Positions 33,891 through 42,412 of a DNA stretch of 57,091 nucleotides are shown piece after piece (position 1 is the first letter of the stretch; every line of letters begins with the position of its first letter). Source of the DNA: Paraburkholderia tuberum STM678 (lineage in GTDB: Bacteria > Pseudomonadota > Gammaproteobacteria > Burkholderiales > Burkholderiaceae); assembly GCF_902833905.1 (NCBI RefSeq), contig NZ_CADFGP010000036.1, positions 29,606 to 86,696 of the forward strand. Direction: 5' to 3'. Position numbers and translations under genes: made by a program. The notes below the pieces were generated by a model. It did no database searches. It saw only the letters and a program-made list of their open reading frames with translations, and was not told the origin of the DNA.

Positions 33891-34661
33891 TCAAACCGGC
33901 AGAACCGAGGAAACCAGCGTTTGTGTATACGGGTGCTGCGGATCGTCGAGCACCTGATCGGTCAGACCCGCCTCGACGACTTCGCCCGCCTGCATCACCA
34001 TCAGCCGATGCGCGAGCAGACGCGCGACGCCGATATCGTGCGTGACGATCAGCACCGACAGATGCAGCGTCGAGCTCAGCGTGCGCAGCAAATCGAGCAG
34101 ACGCGCCTGCACGGACACGTCGAGACCGGCGGTCGGTTCGTCCATGAACACCAGACGCGGACCGGTGACGAGATTGCGCGCGATCTGCAGACGTTGCTGC
34201 ATACCGCCCGAAAACGCGGCGGGGAATTCGTCGATGCGAGTGGGGTCGAGCTCGACGTGCTCCATCCATTGCGTGGCTGTGCGGCGAATTTCGCCGTAGT
34301 GGCGCGCGCCGACCGCCATCAACGGCTCGCCGATGTTGGCGCCGGCCGATACGCCGCTGCGCAGGCCATCGCGCGGATTCTGCTGCACGAAGCCCCACTC
34401 GGTGCGCGTCAGCAGACGGCGGCGCGGCTCGGACAGCGCGCGCAGATCGAGCGAGTCGCCATGCGACGCGGTGTAGTGCAGCGAGCCGCTATCGGCCTCG
34501 GTCTTCAGCGCCAGCGTGTTGAGCAGCGTGGTCTTGCCCGAACCCGATTCACCGACGATGCACAGCACTTCGCCCGGATACAGATCGAAACTCACGTTGC
34601 GGCAACCGTTGCGGCCGCCATATTGTTTGGTGAGCGCGCGTGCGCTCAGAAGCGGCGTCAT
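33891..34661 (-). CDS. phnK: C-P lyase system ABC-type protein PhnK
   Basis: This encodes 256 residues from the ATG at 34661, with AAGGAG nine bases upstream. Walker A is GESGSGKTTLL, the signature is FSGGMQQRLQIARNL and Walker B is VFMDEPTAGLD; the switch His is in IVTHDIGVARLL. PhnK docks onto the PhnGHIJ core and couples ATP turnover to the C-P lyase reaction (known for E. coli). The gene overlaps phnJ by 4 bp (ATGA). Confidence 0.95.
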   Translation of the reverse strand: MTPLLSARALTKQYGGRNGCRNVSFDLYPGEVLCIVGESGSGKTTLLNTLALKTEADSGSLHYTASHGDSLDLRALSEPRRRLLTRTEWGFVQQNPRDGLRSGVSAGANIGEPLMAVGARHYGEIRRTATQWMEHVELDPTRIDEFPAAFSGGMQQRLQIARNLVTGPRLVFMDEPTAGLDVSVQARLLDLLRTLSSTLHLSVLIVTHDIGVARLLAHRLMVMQAGEVVEAGLTDQVLDDPQHPYTQTLVSSVLPV

Positions 34662-35596
34662 GCGGATTCTCCTTCGCGCGTGGCGTGGGGCAGCGGCGCT
34701 TGCGCTTCGATAGCGTCGTCGCCATCGCCGCGCCGCCCGTGACAGTAGTCGCTGTCCGAGCACACGAACATGCGCGTGCCCGCATCGTCGACGATCATCT
34801 CGTCGAGAAAGCTTTCCTTCGATCCGCACAGCGCACACGCGTGCTGCCACTTCTGCACTTCGAACGGATGATCGTCGAAGTCGAGGCTGCGCACCGGCGT
34901 ATAAGGCGGAATCGCGTGAATGCGGCGCTCGCGGCCCGCGCCGAACAGTTGCAGCGCGGCGTTCATATGCATCTTCGGATTGTCGAACTTCGGGATCGGC
35001 GACGGCGAGCTCAGATAGCGATGATTGACGACCACCGGGTAGTCGTACGTGGTCGCGATGCTGCCGTGATGCACGATGTCCTCGTACAGTTTCACGCTGA
35101 TCAGCCCGTAATCGGCGAGCGCATGCAGCTTCTTGCATTCGGCGACGCGCGGCTCGAGCCGGTACAGCGGCTCGGGCATCGGCACCTGATAGACGAGGAT
35201 CTGCCGCTCGGTCAGCGGCGTTTCGGGAATCCGGTGCCGCGTCTGGATGATCGTCGCTTCGCTCGTGTGCCGCGTGGTCGCCACCCCCGTGGTGCGCGCG
35301 AAGAAGCGGCGGATGTTGACGGCGTTGGTGGTTTCGTCGGAACCCTGATCGATGACCTTCAGCGTGTCCGTCCTGCCGATGATCGCGGCCGTCACCTGGA
35401 TGCCGCCGGTGCCCCAGCCATACGGCAGCGGCATTTCGCGCGACGCGAACGGCACCTGGTAGCCCGGCACGGCGACTGCCTTCAGCAGCGCGCGGCGCAG
35501 CATGCGCTTGGTCTGCTCGTCGAGATACGCAAAGTTGTAGCCGTGCGCGGCGGTGTCGTATGAGGTATTGGCAACAGCGGTGTCGGGCGCGTTCAT
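34658..35596 (-). CDS. phnJ: Carbon-phosphorus lyase core subunit PhnJ (radical SAM)
   Basis: This encodes 312 residues. It is the catalytic subunit that uses S-adenosylmethionine and a 4Fe-4S cluster to break the C-P bond, releasing the alkane and leaving ribose cyclic phosphate. Cys254, Cys257, Cys279 and Cys285 have exactly the spacing (3, 22, 6) of the E. coli cluster and catalytic cysteines (241, 244, 266, 272). Other conserved parts are YDTAAHGYNFAYLDEQTKR, MPLPYGWGTGGIQVT and IPPYTPVRSLDFDDHPFEVQ. It overlaps phnI and phnK by four bases each. Confidence 0.97.
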   Translation of the reverse strand: MNAPDTAVANTSYDTAAHGYNFAYLDEQTKRMLRRALLKAVAVPGYQVPFASREMPLPYGWGTGGIQVTAAIIGRTDTLKVIDQGSDETTNAVNIRRFFARTTGVATTRHTSEATIIQTRHRIPETPLTERQILVYQVPMPEPLYRLEPRVAECKKLHALADYGLISVKLYEDIVHHGSIATTYDYPVVVNHRYLSSPSPIPKFDNPKMHMNAALQLFGAGRERRIHAIPPYTPVRSLDFDDHPFEVQKWQHACALCGSKESFLDEMIVDDAGTRMFVCSDSDYCHGRRGDGDDAIEAQAPLPHATREGESA

Positions 35597-36729
35597 GCTG
35601 CCTGCTCCTTGTCGGTGGCGCGGCTTGTTTCATCGTTGCTGTGATGCTGCGCGCGCAAACGCCGCACCAGTTCCAGCTCCGCCTGGAAGTCGACGTAATG
35701 CGGCAGCTTCAGGTGCTGCACGAAGCCCGACGCCTCGACGTTGTCGCTATGCGACAGCATGAATTCGATGTCCTGCGTCGGTGACGCGAGCGTCTCGCCG
35801 AGTTCTTCGGCACGCAACGCGCGATCGACGAGCGCCATCGCCATCGCCTTGCGCTCCGAGTGGCCGAACGCGAGGCCGTAGCCCTGCGTGAAGGTCGGCG
35901 GCACCGTGCCGCTGCCCGCGAACTGGTTGATCATCTGGCATTCGGTGATGTCGATATCGCCGATGTCGACCGCTTCGCCGAGTTCGTCGAGGTCCATCTC
36001 GACCGCGATCGTGCCGAAGCGGATCTCGCCGGCGAACGGATGCGAGTGCGCGTAGCCGCGTTGCGTCGCATAGCCCATCGCGAGCAGAAAGCCTTCGTCG
36101 CCACGCGCGAGATTTTGCAGACGCGTCGCGCGGCTCGCCGGAAACGCGAGCGGTTCACGCGACAGGTCGCCGGGTTCCGCGCCGTCGGGTGTCGGGCGCT
36201 CCTGTTCGATCAGGCCTTCCTTGTCGAGCAGCGACACGACGCGCGGCATCGATTCCGCCTCGGGCGGCTCTTGCGGAACCGGCCCGCTGCCCCGCGTCAC
36301 GTCTTGCTGCGCGTCCTCACCATCGGCCAGCAACGCGAAATCGAGCAGACGCTGCGTGTAGTCATAGGTCGCGCCGAGCAACTGGCCGCCGGGCAGGTCC
36401 TTGAACGTCGCCGAGATGCGTCGCTCGACCTGCATCGTTTCGGTATCGATGGCGCGCGTATAGCCGAAGCGCGGCAACGTGGTGCGATACGCGCGCAGCA
36501 GGAAAATCGCCTCGACCAGATCGCCGGCCGCCTGCTTGATTGCGAGCGCCGCAAGCTCCTCGTCGTAGACCGAGCCTTCGGTCATCACGCGTGCGACCGC
36601 GAGCCGCAACTGCTCGCGAATCTGCGCGACGCTCAGTTCGGCGATTCGCGTATCGCCGCGGCGCGCTTTGTCGAGCAGGCGCCACGACGCTTCGATCGCG
36701 CGTTCTCCACCTTTGACGGCAACGTACAT
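35593..36729 (-). CDS. phnI: C-P lyase core subunit PhnI
   Basis: This encodes 378 residues from the ATG at 36729 (MYVAVKGGERAI), the standard PhnI start, with GAAGGTGAAC upstream. PhnI is the purine-nucleosidase-like subunit that, with PhnG, PhnH and PhnL, forms the ribosyl-phosphonate triphosphate. Conserved stretches are ARVMTEGSVYDEELAALAIK, LLRAYRTTLPRFGYTRAID, FGTIAVEMDLDELGEAVDIG and GYGLAFGHSERKAMAMALVD. Its start overlaps the phnH stop by one base, and its end overlaps phnJ. Confidence 0.96.
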   Translation of the reverse strand: MYVAVKGGERAIEASWRLLDKARRGDTRIAELSVAQIREQLRLAVARVMTEGSVYDEELAALAIKQAAGDLVEAIFLLRAYRTTLPRFGYTRAIDTETMQVERRISATFKDLPGGQLLGATYDYTQRLLDFALLADGEDAQQDVTRGSGPVPQEPPEAESMPRVVSLLDKEGLIEQERPTPDGAEPGDLSREPLAFPASRATRLQNLARGDEGFLLAMGYATQRGYAHSHPFAGEIRFGTIAVEMDLDELGEAVDIGDIDITECQMINQFAGSGTVPPTFTQGYGLAFGHSERKAMAMALVDRALRAEELGETLASPTQDIEFMLSHSDNVEASGFVQHLKLPHYVDFQAELELVRRLRAQHHSNDETSRATDKEQAA

Positions 36730-37340
36730 CAGTTCACCTTCGCTTCGGTTGTGCGCGGCAGGCCGATCACGCGCGGGCCGCAAACCAGATAACAGTCGAT
36801 GCCGCACGGAAACAGCGGCGCGAGCATTGCGCGTTCTTGCCAGAACCGCGCGGGAAGACCGACCGGCGAAATCGTTTCGGCATCCAGAATGCCGGGGCCG
36901 CTCAGCGTGACCGCTGCGCCGCCCGTCAGCGCGTCGACGCGGATCAGCAACGTGGCCGATTGTTCCGGTGACTCGGCGCTGCCGGGCGCGAAGCTTTCGA
37001 GCGATGGCAACGCGTCGGCATCGTGCACATACGCGAACGCGGCGTTGCCGGGCGCATCGACGAGCGGCGCGCCGGTATGAAAACGCAACGCCGACGCGAG
37101 CGCGGGATCAGGCTGCGCGAGCCACACCGGCGTCGCGTAGTCGCAGAGCGTCAGCAGTGCGGCAAACGCGGCGGGTTCGACCGGCGTGTTGCGCAACTCG
37201 GGCAGCACGTCGCGGATCACGCCGATCGTGCCGGGCCGCGACAACGCGTCGAGCAGCGTGCGAAACACGGCCTGGGTATCGTGGACCGGGTCCGCGAAAC
37301 CCGGCGTCAGCGTGGACAACGCAATCGGTGAACGTTCCAT
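36729..37340 (-). CDS. phnH: C-P lyase core subunit PhnH
   Basis: This encodes 203 residues, the usual length. PhnH is a PLP-transferase-fold subunit without PLP that forms part of the PhnGHIJ core. It reads FADPVHDTQAVFRTLLDALS, RPGTI, TLLIRVDALTGGAAVTLSGP and FPCGIDCYLVCGPRVIGLPR, all typical. The ATG overlaps the phnG stop and its stop overlaps the phnI start, indicating tight translational coupling. Confidence 0.95.
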   Translation of the reverse strand: MERSPIALSTLTPGFADPVHDTQAVFRTLLDALSRPGTIGVIRDVLPELRNTPVEPAAFAALLTLCDYATPVWLAQPDPALASALRFHTGAPLVDAPGNAAFAYVHDADALPSLESFAPGSAESPEQSATLLIRVDALTGGAAVTLSGPGILDAETISPVGLPARFWQERAMLAPLFPCGIDCYLVCGPRVIGLPRTTEAKVN

Positions 37341-37855
37341 CAGTCGCCTCGCACCATCGTGAAGAATTCGACGCGCGTCGCCGCGACGTCCTGTTGCTGT
37401 TGCGCGCCCCGGGCCTGCTGTTGCGCGGCGAATGGCTCGATCAATCGACGATGCAGGCTGTCGTGATGCTCGGGCATCTGCAGCAAGGCATCGGCGAGCG
37501 CGGCAAGTTCGGCGCGACGGCGGTCGCGTCCCAGATGGCAGGCGACGCCGACGGTGGCTTCGGCGTCGCCGCTCGCATGCAGACGCAGCGTGGCGCGCGT
37601 AACCGTGGCTTCGCCGAGATTGAACGGATCGCCGCTGCCGCCGATGCGCCCGCGCACCATCGCGAGGCCGATTTCAGGGGGGCGCAGCCAGTCGTAGGCG
37701 GGGGTGGGGCGGCCTTGCAGCGCGCGCTGCAGCGCGGCTTCGAGGTCGGCGCGCGGCGTGCGCGCCAGCACGGCCATCCAGGCGCGCCGCGCCGCCGAAG
37801 ACACGGCCGGCAACGGCGAAGAAGATGGACGGGGCGGAACGGAACTCGGGCTCAT
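37340..37855 (-). CDS. phnG: C-P lyase core subunit PhnG
   Basis: This encodes 171 residues from the ATG at 37855, with AGGA seven bases upstream; an upstream ATG at 37894 would place the start next to the operator and lacks a ribosome site. Conserved PhnG parts are RRAWMAVLARTPRADLEAAL, PPEIGLAMVRGRIGGSGDPF, NLGEATVTRATLRL and VGVACHLGRDRRRAELAALA. It is the first gene of the phnGHIJKLM run. The N-terminal ~25 residues are Pro/Ser-rich and probably disordered. Confidence 0.94.
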   Translation of the reverse strand: MSPSSVPPRPSSSPLPAVSSAARRAWMAVLARTPRADLEAALQRALQGRPTPAYDWLRPPEIGLAMVRGRIGGSGDPFNLGEATVTRATLRLHASGDAEATVGVACHLGRDRRRAELAALADALLQMPEHHDSLHRRLIEPFAAQQQARGAQQQQDVAATRVEFFTMVRGD

Positions 37856-37903
37856 CGGATTTCCTGTCGATCCAGCGAGTGGACATTGAAGCATCTATTC
37901 ATC

Positions 37904-37940
37904 TAAACGTCTAGACGTTTATAAGCATAGTTGTCTGGAC
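37904..37940. promoter_or_regulatory. phn operator: 18-bp palindrome plus second site
   Basis: TAAACGTCTAGACGTTTA (37904-37921) is a perfect palindrome whose core GTCTAGAC fits the GT-N-TA-N-AC pattern bound by HutC-subfamily GntR regulators. A second core, GTCTGGAC, follows at 37933-37940, 22 bp centre to centre. Both lie between the divergent phnG and phnF genes, so PhnF probably represses both directions from here. Confidence 0.75.
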
Positions 37941-38034
37941 TGTCGTGCGCGGCGGACATTCATATTTTCATCACGGCTCGCGCACTACAATGCACGTCAT
38001 GGCGATCATTTGAACCGAAGGGAATGACAGCACC

Positions 38035-38793
38035 ATGACATCGAACGACAGCGCGGCGCCGGCCACGACGCTCGAACGGGGCGCGGGCGTGGCCGTCTGG
38101 AGACAGATCGAACAGATTCTCGCCGCAGAGATCACGGCAAGCGGGTTCGGCGAAGAAGGGCGGCTGCCGAGCGAGGGTGAGCTGGCGAAGCGCTTCGACG
38201 TCAACCGTCACACGGTGCGCCGCGCGATGCTCGGCCTCGCCGCGCTCGGCCTCGTCAGCGTCGAGCAGGGGCGTGGCACGTTCGTGCAGCCCGGCGCGAT
38301 CGACTATTCGATCGGCCGCCGTACGCGTTTCACCGAAAACCTGCGTCAACAACACCACTCGCCCGCGGGCACGATGCTGTCGGCCGCACGCGTGAAGGCC
38401 GAGCCCAGTGTCGCGAAGGCGTTGGGTCTGCGCGCGGGCGCGGCGGTCTATCGCATCGAATCGCTGAACGAGTCGGACGGCGTGCCGCTCACATACGCGC
38501 GCAGCTGGTATCCGGCCGCGCGTTTTCCGGATTTGCCGGAGGTCGTGCAACGCCTCGGCGGCACGACGAAAGCGCTGGCCGAATTCGGCGTGGACGATTA
38601 TCTGCGCAAGTGGAGCCGCATCGGCAGCGTGCTGCCCGAGCCGGAAGTCGCGCGGCGGCTCAACATCAACCGTCAGCAGCCGGTGCTGTGGGTCGAGAAC
38701 GTCGACGTCGATCTGCAGGGCACGCCGGTCAAATACGGCTTCACGCATTTCGCGGCCGATCGCGTGCAACTGCTCGTGGAGCATGACCTGTGA
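38035..38793 (+). CDS. phnF: GntR/HutC-family phosphonate regulator
   Basis: This encodes 252 residues. The N-terminal GntR winged helix reads LPSEGELAKRFDVNRHTVRR and GLVSVEQGRGTFV. The C-terminal part is a UTRA domain (YRIESLNESDGVPLTYARSW, VLWVENVDVDLQGTPVKYG). UTRA domains bind small metabolites, here probably a phosphonate-pathway intermediate or phosphate compound (inference). It is divergent from phnG over a 179-bp region containing the palindromic operator. It overlaps the next gene by 4 bp. Confidence 0.93.
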   Translation: MTSNDSAAPATTLERGAGVAVWRQIEQILAAEITASGFGEEGRLPSEGELAKRFDVNRHTVRRAMLGLAALGLVSVEQGRGTFVQPGAIDYSIGRRTRFTENLRQQHHSPAGTMLSAARVKAEPSVAKALGLRAGAAVYRIESLNESDGVPLTYARSWYPAARFPDLPEVVQRLGGTTKALAEFGVDDYLRKWSRIGSVLPEPEVARRLNINRQQPVLWVENVDVDLQGTPVKYGFTHFAADRVQLLVEHDL

Positions 38794-39554
38794 GCGGCCC
38801 CGTATGGAGTGCCGAAGCGCGCTTTGCGCTGTACTACGCGCCGTCGGTTGAATCGGCGTGGTGGCAGGCCGGCTCGACATGGCTCGGCCGCGATGTGCAC
38901 AGCGGCGAGCGCCGCGCGCAGCCGCAGCCGCCAGGCCTGACGCGCCCGCTCGCCGCGTTGACCGACGCGCCGCGCCGCTATGGCTGGCATGGCACGCTGG
39001 TCGCCCCGTTCCGGCTCGGCGCCGGCGTCACGCAGCCCGACGTGCTCGCGGCCGCGCGAGCCTGGGCGCTCGCGCAGCGGCCGTTCACGTTGCCGGTAGA
39101 AGCGGCCACGCTGGGCGACTTCGTCGCGTTGCGACCGGCCGATGCAGATGGCGAGACGCGCATTCGCGAACTCGCGTCGAACGCGCTGCAGTCGCTCGAC
39201 AGGCTGTGCGCGCGGCCGTCGGCGGCCGATCTCGAGCGACGGCTCGCCGCGCCGCTCAGCGAACGCCAACGTGCGTTGCTGTTGCAATGGGGCTATCCGT
39301 ACGTGTTCGACGAGTTCCGTTTTCATATGACGTTGTCCAGTTCGCTCGCCGATGCCGACGAGCGCGCGACGCTGCTCGCATGGTGGCGGGAGCGCACGCC
39401 CGCGCTCGGGCCGCTCGCTGTCGATCAGGCCGCGCTGTTCGTCGAGCCGGCGCCGGGTGAGCCGTTCGTGCTATGGCAGCCGCTGCCGTTCAGCCACGGC
39501 GCGCAACCTGGCGATCGCACGAACAAGCAGCAAGACGAGGTGAGCAGCCAATGA
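38790..39554 (+). CDS. DUF1045 phosphonate-locus protein, 2H phosphoesterase fold
   Basis: This encodes 254 residues from a GTG that overlaps the phnF stop (GTGA). Two HxT motifs, His67-Gly-Thr69 (YGWHGTL) and His179-Met-Thr181 (FRFHMTLSS), are the catalytic pairs of the 2H phosphoesterase superfamily, whose members open cyclic phosphates. The family is regularly found in phn operons. The locus has phnN but no phnP, whose product opens the ribose 1,2-cyclic phosphate left by C-P lyase, so this protein is a good candidate to replace PhnP (inference). The gene overlaps phnN by 4 bp. Confidence 0.88.
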   Translation: MSGPVWSAEARFALYYAPSVESAWWQAGSTWLGRDVHSGERRAQPQPPGLTRPLAALTDAPRRYGWHGTLVAPFRLGAGVTQPDVLAAARAWALAQRPFTLPVEAATLGDFVALRPADADGETRIRELASNALQSLDRLCARPSAADLERRLAAPLSERQRALLLQWGYPYVFDEFRFHMTLSSSLADADERATLLAWWRERTPALGPLAVDQAALFVEPAPGEPFVLWQPLPFSHGAQPGDRTNKQQDEVSSQ

Positions 39555-40102
39555 CTGGGCGTTTGATCTATGTGATGGGGCCGTCGGGCGCGGGCAAGGA
39601 TTCGCTGCTGCAGTTCGCGCGCATGCGGCTCGCCGGCGAGCCGCTCGTATTCGCGCATCGTTACATCACGCGGCCGAGCGGCAATGGCGAGGTGCATGTT
39701 GCACTAAGTGTCGAGGAGTTCGCCGCGCGCTCGGTGCTTGGCCTGTTCGCGCTCGAATGGTCGAGCCATTCGCTGCGCTATGGCATCGGCATCGAACTCG
39801 ATGCGTGGCTCGCGCGCGGCTGCACGGTGGTCGTCAACGGCTCGCGGCAGTACCTGCAGCATGCGCTCGCGCGCTATCCACGCGCGGAAGTGGTGCACGT
39901 GAGCGCCGCGCCGCATATTCTCGAAGCACGGCTCGGCGCGCGGGCGCGCGAATCGTCGGAGCAGGTCGCGGCGCGGCTCGCGCGGCGCGCGCCGTTTGCG
40001 TTGCCGGCCGGCGTGCGCTGCACGACGATCGACAACTCCGGCGCGCTCGAAGAAGCGGGGCACGCATTGATCACGGTGCTCAAGGAGCAGGTGAGCGCGT
40101 AG
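39551..40102 (+). CDS. phnN: Ribose 1,5-bisphosphate phosphokinase
   Basis: This encodes 183 residues from the ATG at 39551. The P-loop GPSGAGKDS is at residues 10-18, followed by FAHRYITRPSG, the guanylate-kinase-like nucleoside/sugar region. PhnN phosphorylates ribose 1,5-bisphosphate with ATP to give PRPP, the last step of the C-P lyase pathway. It is the end of the phnF-DUF1045-phnN run, with each gene overlapping the next by 4 bp. Confidence 0.94.
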   Translation: MTGRLIYVMGPSGAGKDSLLQFARMRLAGEPLVFAHRYITRPSGNGEVHVALSVEEFAARSVLGLFALEWSSHSLRYGIGIELDAWLARGCTVVVNGSRQYLQHALARYPRAEVVHVSAAPHILEARLGARARESSEQVAARLARRAPFALPAGVRCTTIDNSGALEEAGHALITVLKEQVSA

Positions 40103-40117
40103 CGCAAGCACGCGGCC

Positions 40118-41026
40118 TTACTGCACGGCTCCCATCCGCTCCCGCGTCACCTGCCGCAAACATGCGACGAACTGCTGCACGGCCGGCGTCGGCAGCAGAT
40201 CGCGTCGCGAGATGATGCTCAGATCGTAGTTCGGCAGCGCGTCTTCGATCTGTGCGACGCGAATGCCGAGCGGCGCGACCCTCTGCGCAAGCGGCCGCGT
40301 GAAGCAACTGATCACGTCGGTCTGCGACACGAGCCCGAGCGTGACTGCAAACGACGACGGCGCGCGCAGCAAGCGCTTCGGTACCGGCAAGCCGTGCGCG
40401 CTGAACATCGCCATCATCACGCTGTGCGGGAAGTGATCGGCGCCGACCGTGACGATCCACTCGGCGTCGAGCAGCTCGGATAGACGCGTGACGTTCGCGA
40501 GCGGATGGCCGGCGCGCATCGTGACGACGAACTGCGTCGAGTACAGCGGCACCTGCACCAGATCGTTATCCAATGCCAGAACGTGATGGATCGCCGCGAG
40601 ATCGAGCGCGCCGTTGCGCAGACGCGCGAGCGCGTCGGGCACCGTCACTTCCTCCAGATGCAGACTCACGAGCGGCATCCGCTCGCGAAAGCTCGACACC
40701 GCATGCGGCAGTACCGTCAGCGCGAGCGATGGCATCGTGCCGACGCTGACCTTGCCGGCCAGTTCGCCCTTGACCTGCTCGACGGCCTCGACCGTGCGGC
40801 GCATGTCGCCGAGCAACTGCTCGGCGCGCGGCAACAGCGCGAGCCCGCACGCGGTCAGCTCGATGCCGCGCACGCTGCGCACCATCAGGGCGGCGTTGAG
40901 CGCGCTTTCCAGCTCGCGAATCGTATGCGTGACGGCCGGCTGCGTGACGCCAAGCTCACGCGCGGCGGCGCGCAGACTGCGGTGATGCGCGGCGGCGACG
41001 AAGGCCTGCAACTGCTGCAGCTTCAT
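40118..41026 (-). CDS. LysR-family transcriptional regulator
   Basis: This encodes 302 residues with a full-length helix-turn-helix (LQAFVAAAHHRSLRAAARE, LGVTQPAVTHTIRELE) and a co-inducer domain beginning GKVSVGTMPSLALTVLPHAV. It is divergent from the M20 amidohydrolase gene across a 111-bp gap, the normal arrangement of a LysR regulator with its target. The gap contains an AT-rich tract (41040-41100) suitable for the shared promoters. The inducer is unknown. Confidence 0.92.
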   Translation of the reverse strand: MKLQQLQAFVAAAHHRSLRAAARELGVTQPAVTHTIRELESALNAALMVRSVRGIELTACGLALLPRAEQLLGDMRRTVEAVEQVKGELAGKVSVGTMPSLALTVLPHAVSSFRERMPLVSLHLEEVTVPDALARLRNGALDLAAIHHVLALDNDLVQVPLYSTQFVVTMRAGHPLANVTRLSELLDAEWIVTVGADHFPHSVMMAMFSAHGLPVPKRLLRAPSSFAVTLGLVSQTDVISCFTRPLAQRVAPLGIRVAQIEDALPNYDLSIISRRDLLPTPAVQQFVACLRQVTRERMGAVQ

Positions 41027-41137
41027 AAGGGTAACCCCGTATATAAGACCTGTTAATCAGGGTGAAAAAAATAGCATCTTATTCGAACAAAACAGCGTGG
41101 CTATAGTGCGAGGCTACTCACTGGAGCCATACAAGCT

Positions 41138-42328
41138 ATGAACGAGACCCCGCGTTTGACCGAAGTGTCCGATCTGGAACCCGCCGCCGCGAGCCTGCGC
41201 GAGATTCGCCATCAGATTCACCACCATCCGGAACTCGCGTACGAGGAAGTGCAGACCGCGGCGCTCGTCGCGGAAAAACTCGAACAGTGGGGCTGGCAGG
41301 TCACGCGCGGGGTCGGCAAGACCGGCGTGGTCGGCACGCTGAAAGAGCGTGGCGGCAAGCGCAGCATCGGCATTCGCGCGGACATGGACGCGTTGCCGAT
41401 CATCGAACAGACCGGCCTGCCGTACGCGAGCGGCACCCACGGCAAGATGCACGCGTGCGGCCACGACGGTCACACCACGATCCTGCTCGGCGCCGCGCAA
41501 CGTCTCGCGGCCACGCGCAATTTCTCGGGCACCGTGCATTTGTATTTCCAGCCGGCCGAGGAAAGCGGCATCGACAGCGGTGCGCTGAAGATGATCGACG
41601 ACGGCCTGTTCGAGCGCTTCCCGTGCGACGCCGTGTTCGGCCTGCACAACCATCCGGGAGCCGAGCCGGGCGTGTTGCTGTTCCGCAAGGGACCGTTCAT
41701 GTCGGCGGGCGACAAGGCGATCATCACGATCGAAGGCGTCGGCGGCCATGCGGCGCGTCCGCATCTGACCGTCGATCCGGTCGTGGTCGCCGCGAGCATC
41801 GTGATGGCGCTACAAACGATCGTCGCGCGCAACGTCGATCCGTCGCAGCCCGCCGTGGTGACGGTCGGCTCGATGCACGCGGGCACCGCGAACAACGTGA
41901 TTTCCAGCAGCGCGCGGCTCGAACTCAGCGTGCGCTCGTTCAGCCCCGAGGTGCGCGCGTTGCTGAAGAGGCGCATCACCGAACTGGCCGAGTCGCAGGC
42001 CGCAAGCTATGGCGGCAAAGCGCACGTCGAGTACATCGAAGGCTATCCGGTCGTCATCAATACGGATGCCGAAACGGATTTCGCGGTGCAGGTCGCGCGC
42101 GAACTGGTGGGCGACGACAAGGTGGTCGAGCAGACCGACATCCTGATGGGCAGCGAGGACTTCGCATTCATGCTGCAGAAGCGGCCGGGCACGTTCCTGC
42201 GCATTGGCAATGGCGTCGGCGAGGAAGGTTGCATGGTGCACAACCCGCACTACGACTTCAACGACAGCAGTCTGCCGATCGGCGCGGCGTTCTGGGCGCG
42301 GTTGGTGGAGCGCTATCTCGCGCAGTGA
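41138..42328 (+). CDS. M20 amidohydrolase (hippurate hydrolase/HipO type)
   Basis: This encodes 396 residues. Metal-binding motifs of the M20D group are present: MHACGHDGHTTILLGAAQ (Cys and two His), QPAEESG (Glu-Glu), LHNHPG, and MGSEDFAFML near the end, with the dimerisation-domain GGHAARPHLTVDP. Relatives remove acyl groups from amino acids, such as hippurate, indole-acetyl or N-acetyl derivatives. The divergent LysR gene probably controls it. The substrate is not determinable from sequence alone. Confidence 0.9.
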   Translation: MNETPRLTEVSDLEPAAASLREIRHQIHHHPELAYEEVQTAALVAEKLEQWGWQVTRGVGKTGVVGTLKERGGKRSIGIRADMDALPIIEQTGLPYASGTHGKMHACGHDGHTTILLGAAQRLAATRNFSGTVHLYFQPAEESGIDSGALKMIDDGLFERFPCDAVFGLHNHPGAEPGVLLFRKGPFMSAGDKAIITIEGVGGHAARPHLTVDPVVVAASIVMALQTIVARNVDPSQPAVVTVGSMHAGTANNVISSSARLELSVRSFSPEVRALLKRRITELAESQAASYGGKAHVEYIEGYPVVINTDAETDFAVQVARELVGDDKVVEQTDILMGSEDFAFMLQKRPGTFLRIGNGVGEEGCMVHNPHYDFNDSSLPIGAAFWARLVERYLAQ

Positions 42329-42412
42329 GCGCTTGATGCAAACGACGCGGCGCGCACGAGGCGTGCGCGCCCGGCTGCTCATCACCGCGCGGCCAGAGCC
42401 ACGAAGCGTTCA

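Noticed and set aside
33883..34398. In-frame upstream extension of phnL
   Set aside because: It would overlap phnK completely, and PhnL has its normal start with a ribosome site at 33882.
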